Of a stretch of 64,000 nucleotides of DNA, positions 21,335 to 29,597 are shown in pieces; the stretch's first letter is position 1, and each line of letters starts with the position of its first letter. A program made the position numbers and the translations under genes. This stretch comes from Myxococcales bacterium. Lineage in GTDB: Bacteria > Myxococcota_A > Polyangia > Polyangiales > Ga0077539. Under the pieces are notes generated by a model that saw nothing but the letters and a program-made list of their open reading frames with translations, was not told the origin of the DNA and ran no database searches. The DNA lies in NCBI GenBank assembly GCA_016793325.1, contig JAEUKI010000070.1:1-64000 (forward strand), given 5' to 3'.

Positions 21335-21398
21335 ACTGTCAAGATCGCCCCGTCGATTCGACGGACGTCCGGCCTCGAGCGCGCTATACGCTCGTCGC

Positions 21399-22106
21399 GT
21401 GAGCACCACTCGCACCGGCAAAGCGAAGCCTTCGCGCACGAAGGAGCGCGCCAAGCCCCGCTATCACCACGGCGACCTTCGCGCCGCGCTCGTTCGCGCG
21501 TCGGTCGAGCTCATCGCGCGCGACGGCGTCGAGTCGCTCTCGCTCCGCGAGGCCGCGCGCGAGGCGGGGGTGAGCTCAGCGGCGCCGTACCATCACTTCG
21601 CGACGAAGGCGGACCTGCTCGCGGCGATCGCAGCGGACGGGTTCGTCGCACTCGAGGCGTCGATGCGCGAAGCGATCGCGGGCCTCGAGGACCCCGAGGC
21701 GCCGTCGCCGAGGCTCCAAGCGCTCGGGCGCGCGTACGTTCGCTTCGCGCGCGAGCACCCGATCGAGTTTCGATTGATGTTTCGCGGGAGCACCTCGGCG
21801 CGCAGCCCGCTTCCGAAGGGGTGCGACCCGAGCGCGTCGTTCGGGTTGCTCGTCGACGCGGTCGAGCGCGTGGCCGAGACGCTCCCGCCCAACACGATCG
21901 AGCCGCAGGCGCTCGTGCTCACGGCGTGGTCGCTCGTTCACGGCGCGGCGGAGCTCGTGCTCGAAGGGCCGCTCGCGACCGCCGAAGGCTCGATCACCAT
22001 CGCCGACGAGCAGGTCGGAGCCACGGTGGTCTCGACGCTGGGTCGTCTGCTCGACTTCGCGCTCGTCTCGAAGCACGGCGCTCGCCACGGACGCTCGACG
22101 ACCTGA
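21399..22106 (+). CDS. TetR-family transcriptional regulator
   Basis: 235 aa from GTG 21399. A basic N-terminal tail (about 22 residues, Lys/Arg-rich) precedes the HTH (YHHGDLRAALVRASVELI to APYHHFATKADLLAAI, about residues 24-68). A C-terminal TetR_C_33-like ligand domain follows, with VRFAREHPIEFRLMF. It is divergent from the carotenoid oxygenase operon, with repeats in the shared region, so it is probably its repressor. Confidence 0.9.
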   Translation: MSTTRTGKAKPSRTKERAKPRYHHGDLRAALVRASVELIARDGVESLSLREAAREAGVSSAAPYHHFATKADLLAAIAADGFVALEASMREAIAGLEDPEAPSPRLQALGRAYVRFAREHPIEFRLMFRGSTSARSPLPKGCDPSASFGLLVDAVERVAETLPPNTIEPQALVLTAWSLVHGAAELVLEGPLATAEGSITIADEQVGATVVSTLGRLLDFALVSKHGARHGRSTT

Positions 22107-22110
22107 CGCT

Positions 22111-22126
22111 GTCCGCTCGGGCGGAC
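22111..22126. terminator. Hairpin just after TetR stop (possible terminator)
   Basis: GTCCGC and GCGGAC form a perfect 6-bp stem with a TCGG loop, five bases after the TetR stop. A second small inverted repeat (CGGAC/GTCCG) follows at about 22122-22136. There is no T run, so termination activity is uncertain. Confidence 0.3.
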
Positions 22127-22262
22127 GGTGTGTCCGTCGCAGCGGACGCGCGACCGCGAAGGGCGCGGCGTGATCGCAGGCAGGGCTCGCTGAAAAGACT
22201 GTGATTCGTGCGGCGAGCAGCGGTCGGCACGGGGCGTGCGATGGCTCGATCCAGAGGTCGCC

Positions 22263-22697
22263 ATGAAGAACCACGCCATCGTCGTCACGTCCCTCGTCGC
22301 AACGCTCACGGTCGCCTGCCGCCCGGCGGAGAAGGGGGCCGAAGTCGCGCGAACTGCGACGGTCACGCGCGCGTCGGGCGTCGAGCTCGCGGCGGGAGAT
22401 CGATGCTCGGTCCGCGTGCGCAACGAAGCGCGCGGCGGATTTTCATGCCGACTCGAAATTGTGTGCGGGGGAATTCCCCTCTTCGGCGGCCGCATTCCGG
22501 GCGGGTACGCGCGCTGTGCGGCGCGGGGCGGCCGCTGGGTGAGCGCGTACGACGACGAGCTGCCCGCGCGCGACGGAGACCCCGCGATCTCGGTCGATTT
22601 CGTGGGCGGTCGTCTGTGGGTCGACACGGGGCGCGCGCAGGTCGTCGCGCGGCTCGATCCCGTGGCGTCCGTGGTCGCCTCGTCCGATCGCCGATAG
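22263..22697 (+). CDS. Small hypothetical lipoprotein
   Basis: 144 aa from ATG 22263, preceded by an AGAGG ribosome-binding site. The signal ATLTVAC marks a lipoprotein. The mature part has four cysteines and beta-strand content (CSVRVRNEARGGFSCRLEIVCGG). No family recognised. It is flanked by unrelated genes and is probably monocistronic. Confidence 0.72.
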   Translation: MKNHAIVVTSLVATLTVACRPAEKGAEVARTATVTRASGVELAAGDRCSVRVRNEARGGFSCRLEIVCGGIPLFGGRIPGGYARCAARGGRWVSAYDDELPARDGDPAISVDFVGGRLWVDTGRAQVVARLDPVASVVASSDRR

Positions 22698-22797
22698 CAG
22701 CGCGGTCGACGACGGGGGCTCGGGCGTGCTCTGCTCGCGCTCGCGCCGTGATTCGTGCCGCTGTCCGCACCACCAACCACCACGCGCGGCCCATGCG

Positions 22798-24015
22798 ATG
22801 AACGCGCCGAGCCCCCCACACGCTGAGCGCGGCTCCGTGGGCGAAGTCGCGCTCGCGTTCGCGCACTTGGGTTGCACGTCGTTCGGCGGACCGATCGCGC
22901 ACATCGGGTACTTTCGTGAGGCGTTCGTCGCGCGTCGCGCGTGGATCGACGACGACGAGTTCGCCGAGCTCGTGGCGCTCTGCCAGTTTCTTCCGGGGCC
23001 CGCGAGCAGTCAGCTCGTGTTCGCGCTCGGCCTTCGTCGCGCCGGTCTCGTGGGGGCCATCGTGGCTTCGCTGTGCTTCACGGCGCCTTCTGCCGCGCTC
23101 ATGATCGCGTTTGCCTACGGCGTCGCGCGGGCGGCGCCCTCCCCGGACGCAGGTTGGCTCCACGGCTTGAAGCTCGCGGCCGTGGCGGTCGTCGCGCAAG
23201 CGGTGTGGGCGATGGGGCAGAAGCTCTGCACCGATCGCGCGCGGATCACGCTCTGTGTGGTTGCGGCGGCGGCACTGCTCGTGTGGCCCGGCGCGCTCGC
23301 GCAGCTCTCGGTGCTCTCGCTCGGCGCGATCGCAGGGTGGGCGCTCGATCGCGATGCGACCAACGCGAGCACGACGCCCTCGGAGACGCGCCCGTCGCCC
23401 CCGAGCCGGTGGGCCGCGCTCGCGTTGGCGGTGTTCGCGCTCTCGCTCGTGGCGCTGCCGTCGCTCGCGCGCGCGACGGGTTCGCGGGACGTTCTCGTGT
23501 TCGATGCGTTCTACCGCGCGGGCTCGCTCGTGTTCGGCGGCGGGCACGTCGTGTTGCCGCTGCTGCGCGCGGAGGTCGTTCCGCGCGGGTGGCTCACGGA
23601 GGCGACGTTCGTCGCGGGGTACGGCGCGGCGCAGGCTGTTCCGGGACCGCTGTTTACCTTCTCGGCGTTCGTCGGAGCGTCGATGAACTCGGGCCACCCG
23701 CGGTGGGCGTACGGGCTCTATTGCTTGCTCGCGATCTTCGCGCCCGCGTGGCTGCTGATCGCTGGAGCCCTGCCTTTTTGGTCGCGGATTCGCGCGAAGC
23801 GCTGGGCCCGCGGGGCGCTCTCGGGCGCCAACGCCACCGTCGTCGGGCTGCTCCTCGCGGCGCTCTATCGCCCGGTGTTCACCGAATCCGTGCGCGACGC
23901 GCGCGACGTCGCGGTGGTGCTCCTCGCGTTCGTCGCGCTCGAGCGATGGAAGGCGCCTCCGTGGCTCGTGGTCGTCGCGTGCTCGTTGATCGGCCAACTG
24001 TTGCTCGCGCGGTAG
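22798..24015 (+). CDS. chrA: Chromate transporter, long-chain ChrA type
   Basis: 405 aa with about ten membrane segments and two homologous CHR halves. The N-terminal half has GCTSFGGPIAHIGYF and QFLPGPASSQL; the C-terminal half has SLVFGGGHVVLPLL and QAVPGPLFTFSAF. These are the signature motifs of two-domain ChrA proteins, which export chromate using the proton gradient. Chromosomal ChrA homologues may carry other oxyanions. No chrB or other metal gene is nearby. Confidence 0.93.
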   Translation: MNAPSPPHAERGSVGEVALAFAHLGCTSFGGPIAHIGYFREAFVARRAWIDDDEFAELVALCQFLPGPASSQLVFALGLRRAGLVGAIVASLCFTAPSAALMIAFAYGVARAAPSPDAGWLHGLKLAAVAVVAQAVWAMGQKLCTDRARITLCVVAAAALLVWPGALAQLSVLSLGAIAGWALDRDATNASTTPSETRPSPPSRWAALALAVFALSLVALPSLARATGSRDVLVFDAFYRAGSLVFGGGHVVLPLLRAEVVPRGWLTEATFVAGYGAAQAVPGPLFTFSAFVGASMNSGHPRWAYGLYCLLAIFAPAWLLIAGALPFWSRIRAKRWARGALSGANATVVGLLLAALYRPVFTESVRDARDVAVVLLAFVALERWKAPPWLVVVACSLIGQLLLAR

Positions 24016-24034
24016 CGCCGCGACGACGCGCTGT

Positions 24035-24682
24035 TCAACCTCGCGGAGCGTCGCGTTGGACGCGCGAGAGCGCTCGGCCGATGCCCGCCGCGGACCCACG
24101 CACCGACGCGAGCCATCGCGCGCGCTGCTCGGGCGACGTGAGCTTCAAGCGCGCGAGGTAGTAGCGGCGCACGACGCTGAACCCGCAGTAGCGAAAGACC
24201 GTGAAGTAGTTCGAAAACCAGCCAGGATCGACGAGCGCGACGAGCGACGGCGAGTCGAGCGTGTAGAAGAAGTGCGCTTGTTTTCCGCGCATCAATCCGT
24301 CGGGAAGCACCGCGTCTGCTGGTCGTCCTCGAAACGAGTACGCGAGCCCCGAGACGAACACGCGATCGATGTACCCCTTGAGCATCGCGGGAAACCCGCC
24401 CCACCACACGGGGTAGACGAACACCACAGCGTCGCATCGCGCGAGTTGATCGCGGTACTTCTGCGTGGATTCGACCTTGTCGAGGTCCCGTCGACGGTGG
24501 GTCTCGTCGACGACCAACACGGGGTCGAAGCGCTCGGCGTACAGATCGACGAGCTCGACGGCGCAGTCGGTTTCGCGCAGTCCTTCGAGCGCCTCGTCGA
24601 GCACCGCGCGCGTGAAGCTCTTCGGGTTCGAGTGGCAGTACACCACGAGCACCGTCGGTCGCGTCGCGCTCGCCGTTGTCAT
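24035..24682 (-). CDS. NAD(P)H:quinone oxidoreductase, flavodoxin-like fold
   Basis: 215 aa from ATG 24682. The FMN/FAD-binding start VVYCHSNPKSFTRAVLDEAL and the family motif PVWWGGFPAMLKGYIDRVF identify the MdaB/KefF/NQO1-type flavodoxin_2 family. These perform two-electron reduction of quinones to limit redox cycling. Its ATG overlaps the stop of the upstream 140-aa gene (ATGA), so the two are translated together. Confidence 0.9.
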   Translation of the reverse strand: MTTASATRPTVLVVYCHSNPKSFTRAVLDEALEGLRETDCAVELVDLYAERFDPVLVVDETHRRRDLDKVESTQKYRDQLARCDAVVFVYPVWWGGFPAMLKGYIDRVFVSGLAYSFRGRPADAVLPDGLMRGKQAHFFYTLDSPSLVALVDPGWFSNYFTVFRYCGFSVVRRYYLARLKLTSPEQRARWLASVRGSAAGIGRALSRVQRDAPRG

Positions 24683-25101
24683 TCGGGTCGCCGGCCCTCT
24701 CGATACGCGTCGATCGTCCGCTGAAGCGCCTCGGGCTCGGTGAGCACGGCGATGTTCGAGAGCCCCACGATGCGCAGCACCGCGCGCGAGACGACGAGCG
24801 GGCCGGGTCGCGCGCCGGTCAAGACCGAGCCGTGCTCGAGGTGCTCGAGCGTCTTTCGGATCCATTGCGCGCTGCGAAATCGGCTCGCCATTGAATTCGT
24901 GGGCTCGACCGTGCTCACCTCCATCGCGGCGAAGCGCGGGTAGCCTGCGCGGTCGTACTCGGCCTGCATCGCTCGTTGCCACGCCGCCGAACGCTCGTCG
25001 TCGATGAACCCCGTGACGCACATGAACACCGTCGTGGGGCACCGCCAGATGGTCCAGAACTCGCCGACCGCCACGCGTTCTGCGTCCGAGAAGCCGAACA
25101 T
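24679..25101 (-). CDS. Hypothetical cytoplasmic protein coupled to quinone reductase
   Basis: 140 aa. There is no signal or membrane segment. Two alpha/beta segments (VFMCVTGFIDDERSAAWQRAMQ; PLVVSRAVLRIVGLSNIAVLTEPEAL) suggest a small alpha/beta sensor or STAS-like fold, but no family match is claimed. Its stop lies inside the start of the quinone reductase gene, so a functional link is likely. Confidence 0.7.
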   Translation of the reverse strand: MFGFSDAERVAVGEFWTIWRCPTTVFMCVTGFIDDERSAAWQRAMQAEYDRAGYPRFAAMEVSTVEPTNSMASRFRSAQWIRKTLEHLEHGSVLTGARPGPLVVSRAVLRIVGLSNIAVLTEPEALQRTIDAYREGRRPE

Positions 25102-25174
25102 TGCGAACCGAGAATAGGCGGCGATCGATCGATCGGGTAGCGCGTATCGCGGAGGGTTCGTCCCGCGTCGCTGA

Positions 25175-25591
25175 TCAGTTGGTCGCGCGGCGCTCTGCGC
25201 CTCCGCTTCGAGAGACCTCGACGCGCGAGGCGTAGAAGAGAAACGCAGCCCCGAGCACCACGTGCAAGATGGTGTTCGGGACGATTCCCCAGCCGTTGGT
25301 GATCGCCGCCCTCGAGAACGCGAGGAGCTCGATCGGCAACAAGCCCCACTGAACGACCGCGTTGCTGAGCAGCAACGCGCGAAGCGTCGGCGAGTCTTCG
25401 TGGTTGCGGACCGCGAGCGCCGCGACGCCCGAGGCGAAGATCAGGACGCCGACCTCGCGCATCCACACTTCTGCCGCGGGGTTGTCGATCACGCCCTTGG
25501 ACGCGAGGAACATCGCTGGCGCGAGGATCGCTGTCGTTCCGACGCCGAGTGCGCTCGCCGCGGCGAGCGTGAGAAACGTGCTTCGCTTCAT
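25175..25591 (-). CDS. Small integral membrane protein
   Basis: 138 aa with four predicted membrane helices (about 7-27, 46-64, 71-92 and 100-120) in a DUF4345-like layout. It includes EVWMREVGVLIFASGVAAL and a polar C-terminal tail. Function unknown. It is divergent from the XRE regulator at 25681, with about 90 bases between starts. Confidence 0.75.
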   Translation of the reverse strand: MKRSTFLTLAAASALGVGTTAILAPAMFLASKGVIDNPAAEVWMREVGVLIFASGVAALAVRNHEDSPTLRALLLSNAVVQWGLLPIELLAFSRAAITNGWGIVPNTILHVVLGAAFLFYASRVEVSRSGGAERRATN

Positions 25592-25680
25592 GGCGACCGA
25601 CGGTGCGCTTCGGTGCGCGGGCGCTCAATTACCTCGAGAGGTCATTGCGGTCCCGTCGCGCTCCGAGCACGGTCGTCCCG

Positions 25681-26496
25681 ATGTCCTCGAAGCTCTTCGC
25701 TGCGCTGCTCAAGTACTGGCGCGTTCGTCGCGGGATGTCGCAGCTCGACCTCGCGCTGCACGCGGGCGTCTCTGCGCGGCACGTGAGCTTCCTCGAGACC
25801 TCGCGCGCGAGCCCCACGGAGGCGATGGTGCGTCGGCTGTTCGGGGCGCTGGACGTCCCGTTGCGCGACCTCGAAGACGCGCTGACTGCAGCGGGATTTG
25901 CCGTGCACAACGCTGCGACGAGCGCCTCGGACGAAGCGGTCGAGCTCGCGATTCGCCGGATGCTCGAGGCGCAAGAGCCGTACCCGTGCATCGTGGTGAC
26001 GCCATCGGCCGACGTCCTTCGTTCGAACCACGCTGCGCGCGATTTGTTCGGCGGGTTCGTCGCGGATCCGTCGCGCCTCGGCGATCGATTGAACATGTTC
26101 GACCTCGTCTTCGATCCGGCGCTGCAGCGGCCGTACATCGTGAACTGGGAGCAAGTCGCCCGGCAGATGTTGGCGCGCGCTCGACGCGAGGCGCTCTTTC
26201 GAGGAGGCGACGCGCTCGAGGCGCACATCGAGCGGGCGCTGAGCTACCCCGAGGTCCCGCGCGCGTGGAGGCACCCGGATTTCGCGCTGGCTGTGGATCC
26301 TGTGTTCACGATTCGCCTCGCGCGCGACGGCGTGTCGGTCGCGTTCATCACGACGATTACGGCGTTTTCGGCGCCGCAGTCGGCGTCGCTCGAGGAGCTT
26401 CGCATCGAGAGCTGCTTTCCGCTCGACGAGGCGACGAGGGCGTTCTGCGAGGAGCGTCGATCGAAGCGTCGCGACGCGATAGTCTCTGCGCGATGA
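25681..26496 (+). CDS. XRE-family regulator with MmyB-like ligand domain
   Basis: 271 aa from ATG 25681 (the frame is open further upstream, but this start matches the family). An N-terminal lambda-repressor-type HTH (about 8-64: LKYWRVRRGMSQLDLALHAGVSARHVSFLE) is followed by the MmyB-like PAS-related domain with PYPCIVVTPSADVLRSN and NWEQVARQMLARAR. Such proteins often sense small lipophilic ligands and regulate a neighbouring oxidoreductase or membrane protein gene. It is divergent from the membrane protein at 25175, a candidate target. Its stop overlaps the next start. Confidence 0.9.
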   Translation: MSSKLFAALLKYWRVRRGMSQLDLALHAGVSARHVSFLETSRASPTEAMVRRLFGALDVPLRDLEDALTAAGFAVHNAATSASDEAVELAIRRMLEAQEPYPCIVVTPSADVLRSNHAARDLFGGFVADPSRLGDRLNMFDLVFDPALQRPYIVNWEQVARQMLARARREALFRGGDALEAHIERALSYPEVPRAWRHPDFALAVDPVFTIRLARDGVSVAFITTITAFSAPQSASLEELRIESCFPLDEATRAFCEERRSKRRDAIVSAR

Positions 26497-27230
26497 GCGC
26501 GCTCGTCGTTCGTGTGTTCGCTGCGCTTTCGGTCGTCGCGCTCGCGAGGCCTGCGTTTTCACAGGCCGTTACGGACGATCCGAGGAGGCCCCCGCCGTTG
26601 CAGGCGCCGCCGGAGTGTCAGCTCTATCGAGGCTCGGCGCGCGGCAACGACCCGACGCAGCTCGTCGAGCTCGTGCTCTGCGTCGACGGAAGCTCCGTTC
26701 GAGGGACGTTTCAAACCTCGTCCCTCAACTCGGGCTGGTCGAAGCGCTCGTTCGTGGGCTCGGTCATCGAGCCCGACGTCCGGCTCGCGCTTCGCGAGAC
26801 CGCGTTTCTCGAACGACGGTCGAACCCCGGGTGGCGCTTCTGCTTGATCGACCGCTACGACCTGCGATTTACCACGCGAACGCACATCGAGAGCGACTAC
26901 CACTCGACCGACTGCCGCGACGACGGGCACATCTCCGTGGACCTCGTCGGCGCCCTCGACGCTGGCGTCTCCGACGGCGGCGCGCTCGAGCCCCCGCCGC
27001 GCGAGCAGCCGCGCGTTGTCATCACGCCGCCCGATTTGCAGTCGGTTCACACGCGTCGGCGCGGGCTCTTCGAGCGGGTCTCGTGCGCGACGTCGCCAAC
27101 GGCCGCGCGCGATGCCGGACGACGCGAGCTCCTCGCGTTCGTTTGTGCGGCGGGTGTGGCGCTTGTGCTTCGGCGCTCTCGGTTGGATCGTCGACGCGCT
27201 CCAATCGATCGAAAGACGGTCGGCTCGTAG
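26493..27230 (+). CDS. Secreted protein with MYXO-CTERM-like C-terminal anchor
   Basis: 245 aa; the ATG at 26493 overlaps the preceding TGA. A classical signal peptide (VVRVFAALSVVALARPAFSQA) is followed by a Cys-containing beta-rich domain. The tail has a Cys (SCATSP), then a hydrophobic run (ELLAFVCAAGVALVL) ending in RRSRLDRRR. That tripartite Cys-helix-Arg pattern is what MYXO-CTERM sorting tails of myxobacteria look like. The core domain is unrecognised. Confidence 0.75.
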   Translation: MSALVVRVFAALSVVALARPAFSQAVTDDPRRPPPLQAPPECQLYRGSARGNDPTQLVELVLCVDGSSVRGTFQTSSLNSGWSKRSFVGSVIEPDVRLALRETAFLERRSNPGWRFCLIDRYDLRFTTRTHIESDYHSTDCRDDGHISVDLVGALDAGVSDGGALEPPPREQPRVVITPPDLQSVHTRRRGLFERVSCATSPTAARDAGRRELLAFVCAAGVALVLRRSRLDRRRAPIDRKTVGS

Positions 27231-27301
27231 CTGCTGCACTCCAGCGCAAATTCAGCCTGTTGCCGAGAAACCAGGCGCGTCCGCTCGTGACTGTGCGCGA
27301 G

Positions 27302-27802
27302 ATGCAACACACTCGCCTGGTGCAAGACCCCGAGCTGCTCCGACGCCTGCTTCGAGCGCGCGATCGGATCGACGCTGCGCCCGAGGAGTCGTGGCCGGTC
27401 CGTCGCCTCGCGCGCGTGAGCGGCGTCTCCGAGGCGCACTTCGCCCGCTCGTTTCGCGACGCGTTTGGAACGCCCCCGCACCGCTACCTGCTCACGCGTC
27501 GCTTGGCGCTCGCGGTGGCGCTTCTTCGCGAGACCGATCTGTCCGTCACCGACGTGGCGTTTGCCTCGGGGTGGTCGAGCCTCGGAACATTCAGCCGCAC
27601 GTTTCGCGACGTCGTCGGCGACAGCCCGAGCGCCGTGCGCCTTCGAGAGCGAGCGGCCCGCGACACGCGCGCGGTTGTCCCGTACTGCTTCTCGATGGCG
27701 GCGAATCGCCCCGCGCTCAAAATCGCAGTTTTGGAGAAGCGGCGCCGCGCGGCGCGCGGTAGTCGAAGCCTCACAGAGCAGGACGCGTCGCCGGATCGCT
27801 GA
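27302..27802 (+). CDS. AraC-family regulator (HTH-only form)
   Basis: 166 aa from ATG 27302; a GTG slightly upstream is possible. The two-HTH AraC domain covers about residues 25-115, with WPVRRLARVSGVSEAHFARSF and SVTDVAFASGWSSLGTFSRTF. There is no obvious N-terminal sensory domain. The C-terminal about 45 residues are basic and likely disordered. It is followed 87 bases later by a glyoxalase-fold gene, a pairing seen in many bacteria where the regulator controls the enzyme. Confidence 0.87.
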   Translation: MQHTRLVQDPELLRRLLRARDRIDAAPEESWPVRRLARVSGVSEAHFARSFRDAFGTPPHRYLLTRRLALAVALLRETDLSVTDVAFASGWSSLGTFSRTFRDVVGDSPSAVRLRERAARDTRAVVPYCFSMAANRPALKIAVLEKRRRAARGSRSLTEQDASPDR

Positions 27803-27888
27803 CACGCTCGTTCGAGCGCTGAATACGCAGGTGTTTTCAGCTTCGGCGACGGCGGTGGCGACGCTCTTCTGCTCTCTTCGGAGGTCAC

Positions 27889-28296
27889 ATGGCACAAGGC
27901 GTTCAGGTGATGGGTCTGTACGTGCGCGACCAAGACGAAGCGCTCGCGTTCTACGTCGAGAAGCTCGGGTTTCGCGTGCACACGGACGTTCGCAACGGCG
28001 ACTACCGATGGCTGACGGTGCAGCATCCCGAGCAGCCGTCGTTGCAGGTGGGGCTGTTCGTTCCTGGGCCGCCGGTGCACGACGAGGCGACGGCGCAGAC
28101 GCTGCGCGCGATGGTGGCGAAGGGCGCGATGCCCGGGTTGGTGCTCGCGGTCGACGATTGTCGCGCGGCGTTCGCGAAGATGAAGGCGCTCGGCGTCGAG
28201 TTCACGCAAGAGCCCGCCGAGCGCTACGGCCAGGTCGACGCGGGCTTTCGTGATCCCTCCGGCAACGGGTGGAAGATGATCGAGTCGCGGCGCTGA
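27889..28296 (+). CDS. VOC-superfamily (glyoxalase/bleomycin resistance) protein
   Basis: 135 aa with the paired beta-alpha-beta-beta-beta VOC modules: VMGLYVRDQDEALAFYVEKLGF in the first and GLVLAVDDCRAAFAKMKALGVEF in the second, ending DPSGNGWKMIE. This is the layout of small metal-binding dioxygenase/glyoxalase relatives. The substrate is unknown. The upstream AraC gene is a probable regulator. Confidence 0.9.
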   Translation: MAQGVQVMGLYVRDQDEALAFYVEKLGFRVHTDVRNGDYRWLTVQHPEQPSLQVGLFVPGPPVHDEATAQTLRAMVAKGAMPGLVLAVDDCRAAFAKMKALGVEFTQEPAERYGQVDAGFRDPSGNGWKMIESRR

Positions 28297-28326
28297 ACGA
28301 TCGCGACAATCGATGGTGGAGCGGCG

Positions 28327-29427
28327 CTACTCGCGAGGTCCCGCGCGGTGCGCTTTGCGTCCGCCGCGGACGTGCGCGCGCTCGACGAGCGTTCCGTCGA
28401 TCATCAAACGGGCCATCGCGCAGCAACGATCGACGAGCGCGCGTGCGCCCTCGCGCAGCGATTCGCTCTCGGCGACGGCGCGTTGGTTGTTCTCCATGTC
28501 CTCGGCGCTCCACCCGCGCGAGTGCGCGATATACGGAAACTGCGGAAACTGCACGCCGAGCTCCGCGAAGAACCCGAGCATCTGCCCCGCGGTCCCCTGC
28601 ACGTTGTCTTGACCGCCCGTGATGATGAAGCCCGCGGTCTTGTTCTCGAGCAGGTGCTTTCCCGCGATGGTCTCTTGGTTCTGGATGCAGTTCATCCGCT
28701 CGACCATCTTGAAATACAGGCTGCTCGCCGCGCCCCATCGGATGGGCGTCGCGATCAAGTAGACGTCCGCCCAGTGCACGAAGGCTTCGTACACTTGATC
28801 GAGCTGATCGTCGGGGTCCATTTGCGTGATCGAGCACGGCCACGTGCAGGCGCGCGCGGACTTCGAGTAGAAGCCCTCGCACGGGCGAAATTGCAGCTCG
28901 CGCAGCTTCACGAGCCTCGTGTCGCAGCCGATGCTCTTGGCGTGCGCCAGCGCTTCGTCCAGCAAATTGTCCGACGTGCTGAAGCGCTCCTTGGTGAGCG
29001 TCATCGCCGTCGTCGAGATCCCCACGATGCGGATCGGCCCCGGTTCGCGCTTGGGCGTGCGCGCGAGCGGATGCTGTTCGTGCGGTGATTTGTGCCGCCG
29101 CGTCGCGCTCCCGAGGTCGACGAGCACGCGTCCGTTCTCGACCTTCACGGCGTACGCGGGGACGGCGTCCGACTCGAACCCTGGCTCTCCGCGGCCCGTC
29201 GCGTGGTGAAACTTCCAGTAGTGCCAAGGGCACTCGACGTAGTCGCCGACGAGCTTGCCCTCCGCGAGCGGGCCCCCGACGTGGTTGCACGCCGATGAAA
29301 TCGCCGTGAATTTGCCGGCGCGATACGTGAGCGCGAGGCGCGTTCGCTTGGCGAGCACCGGCTGGAGTTCGCGTTTCTCGAGCTCGTCGACCGCGCCGAC
29401 GTCAACCCAATCTTCGTCGTGACTCAT
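28327..29427 (-). CDS. Fusion of Rieske [2Fe-2S] domain and NADPH-dependent FMN reductase
   Basis: 366 aa from ATG 29427. Residues about 1-115 are a Rieske ferredoxin domain with C47-x-H49 and C66-x2-H69 (CNHVGG...CPWHYWKFH). A short linker (HKSPHEQHPLAR) leads to a flavodoxin-like FMN reductase domain from about 135 (IRIVGISTTAMTLTKERFSTS, ATPIRWGAASSLYFKMVERM, GFIITGGQDNVQGTAGQML). The fusion suggests internal electron transfer from a flavin to a Rieske cluster. The physiological partner is not evident. Both domains have complete cofactor ligands. Confidence 0.9.
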   Translation of the reverse strand: MSHDEDWVDVGAVDELEKRELQPVLAKRTRLALTYRAGKFTAISSACNHVGGPLAEGKLVGDYVECPWHYWKFHHATGRGEPGFESDAVPAYAVKVENGRVLVDLGSATRRHKSPHEQHPLARTPKREPGPIRIVGISTTAMTLTKERFSTSDNLLDEALAHAKSIGCDTRLVKLRELQFRPCEGFYSKSARACTWPCSITQMDPDDQLDQVYEAFVHWADVYLIATPIRWGAASSLYFKMVERMNCIQNQETIAGKHLLENKTAGFIITGGQDNVQGTAGQMLGFFAELGVQFPQFPYIAHSRGWSAEDMENNQRAVAESESLREGARALVDRCCAMARLMIDGTLVERAHVRGGRKAHRAGPRE

Positions 29428-29597
29428 GCCCCGCGATGATGCACCCACGTGTGGGCGGTGCGTCTGCCAACGGTGTCGCGGCTGTGAGAAATCGGCACGC
29501 TCGACCGACGCTTCCCTCCGGCTTGCGCGTGCGCCGCCGCCCGTCTCGCAGCACTTTTCGCCGTTGGAACGATGCTTGCCGTCTGCCTCGCAAAGTC

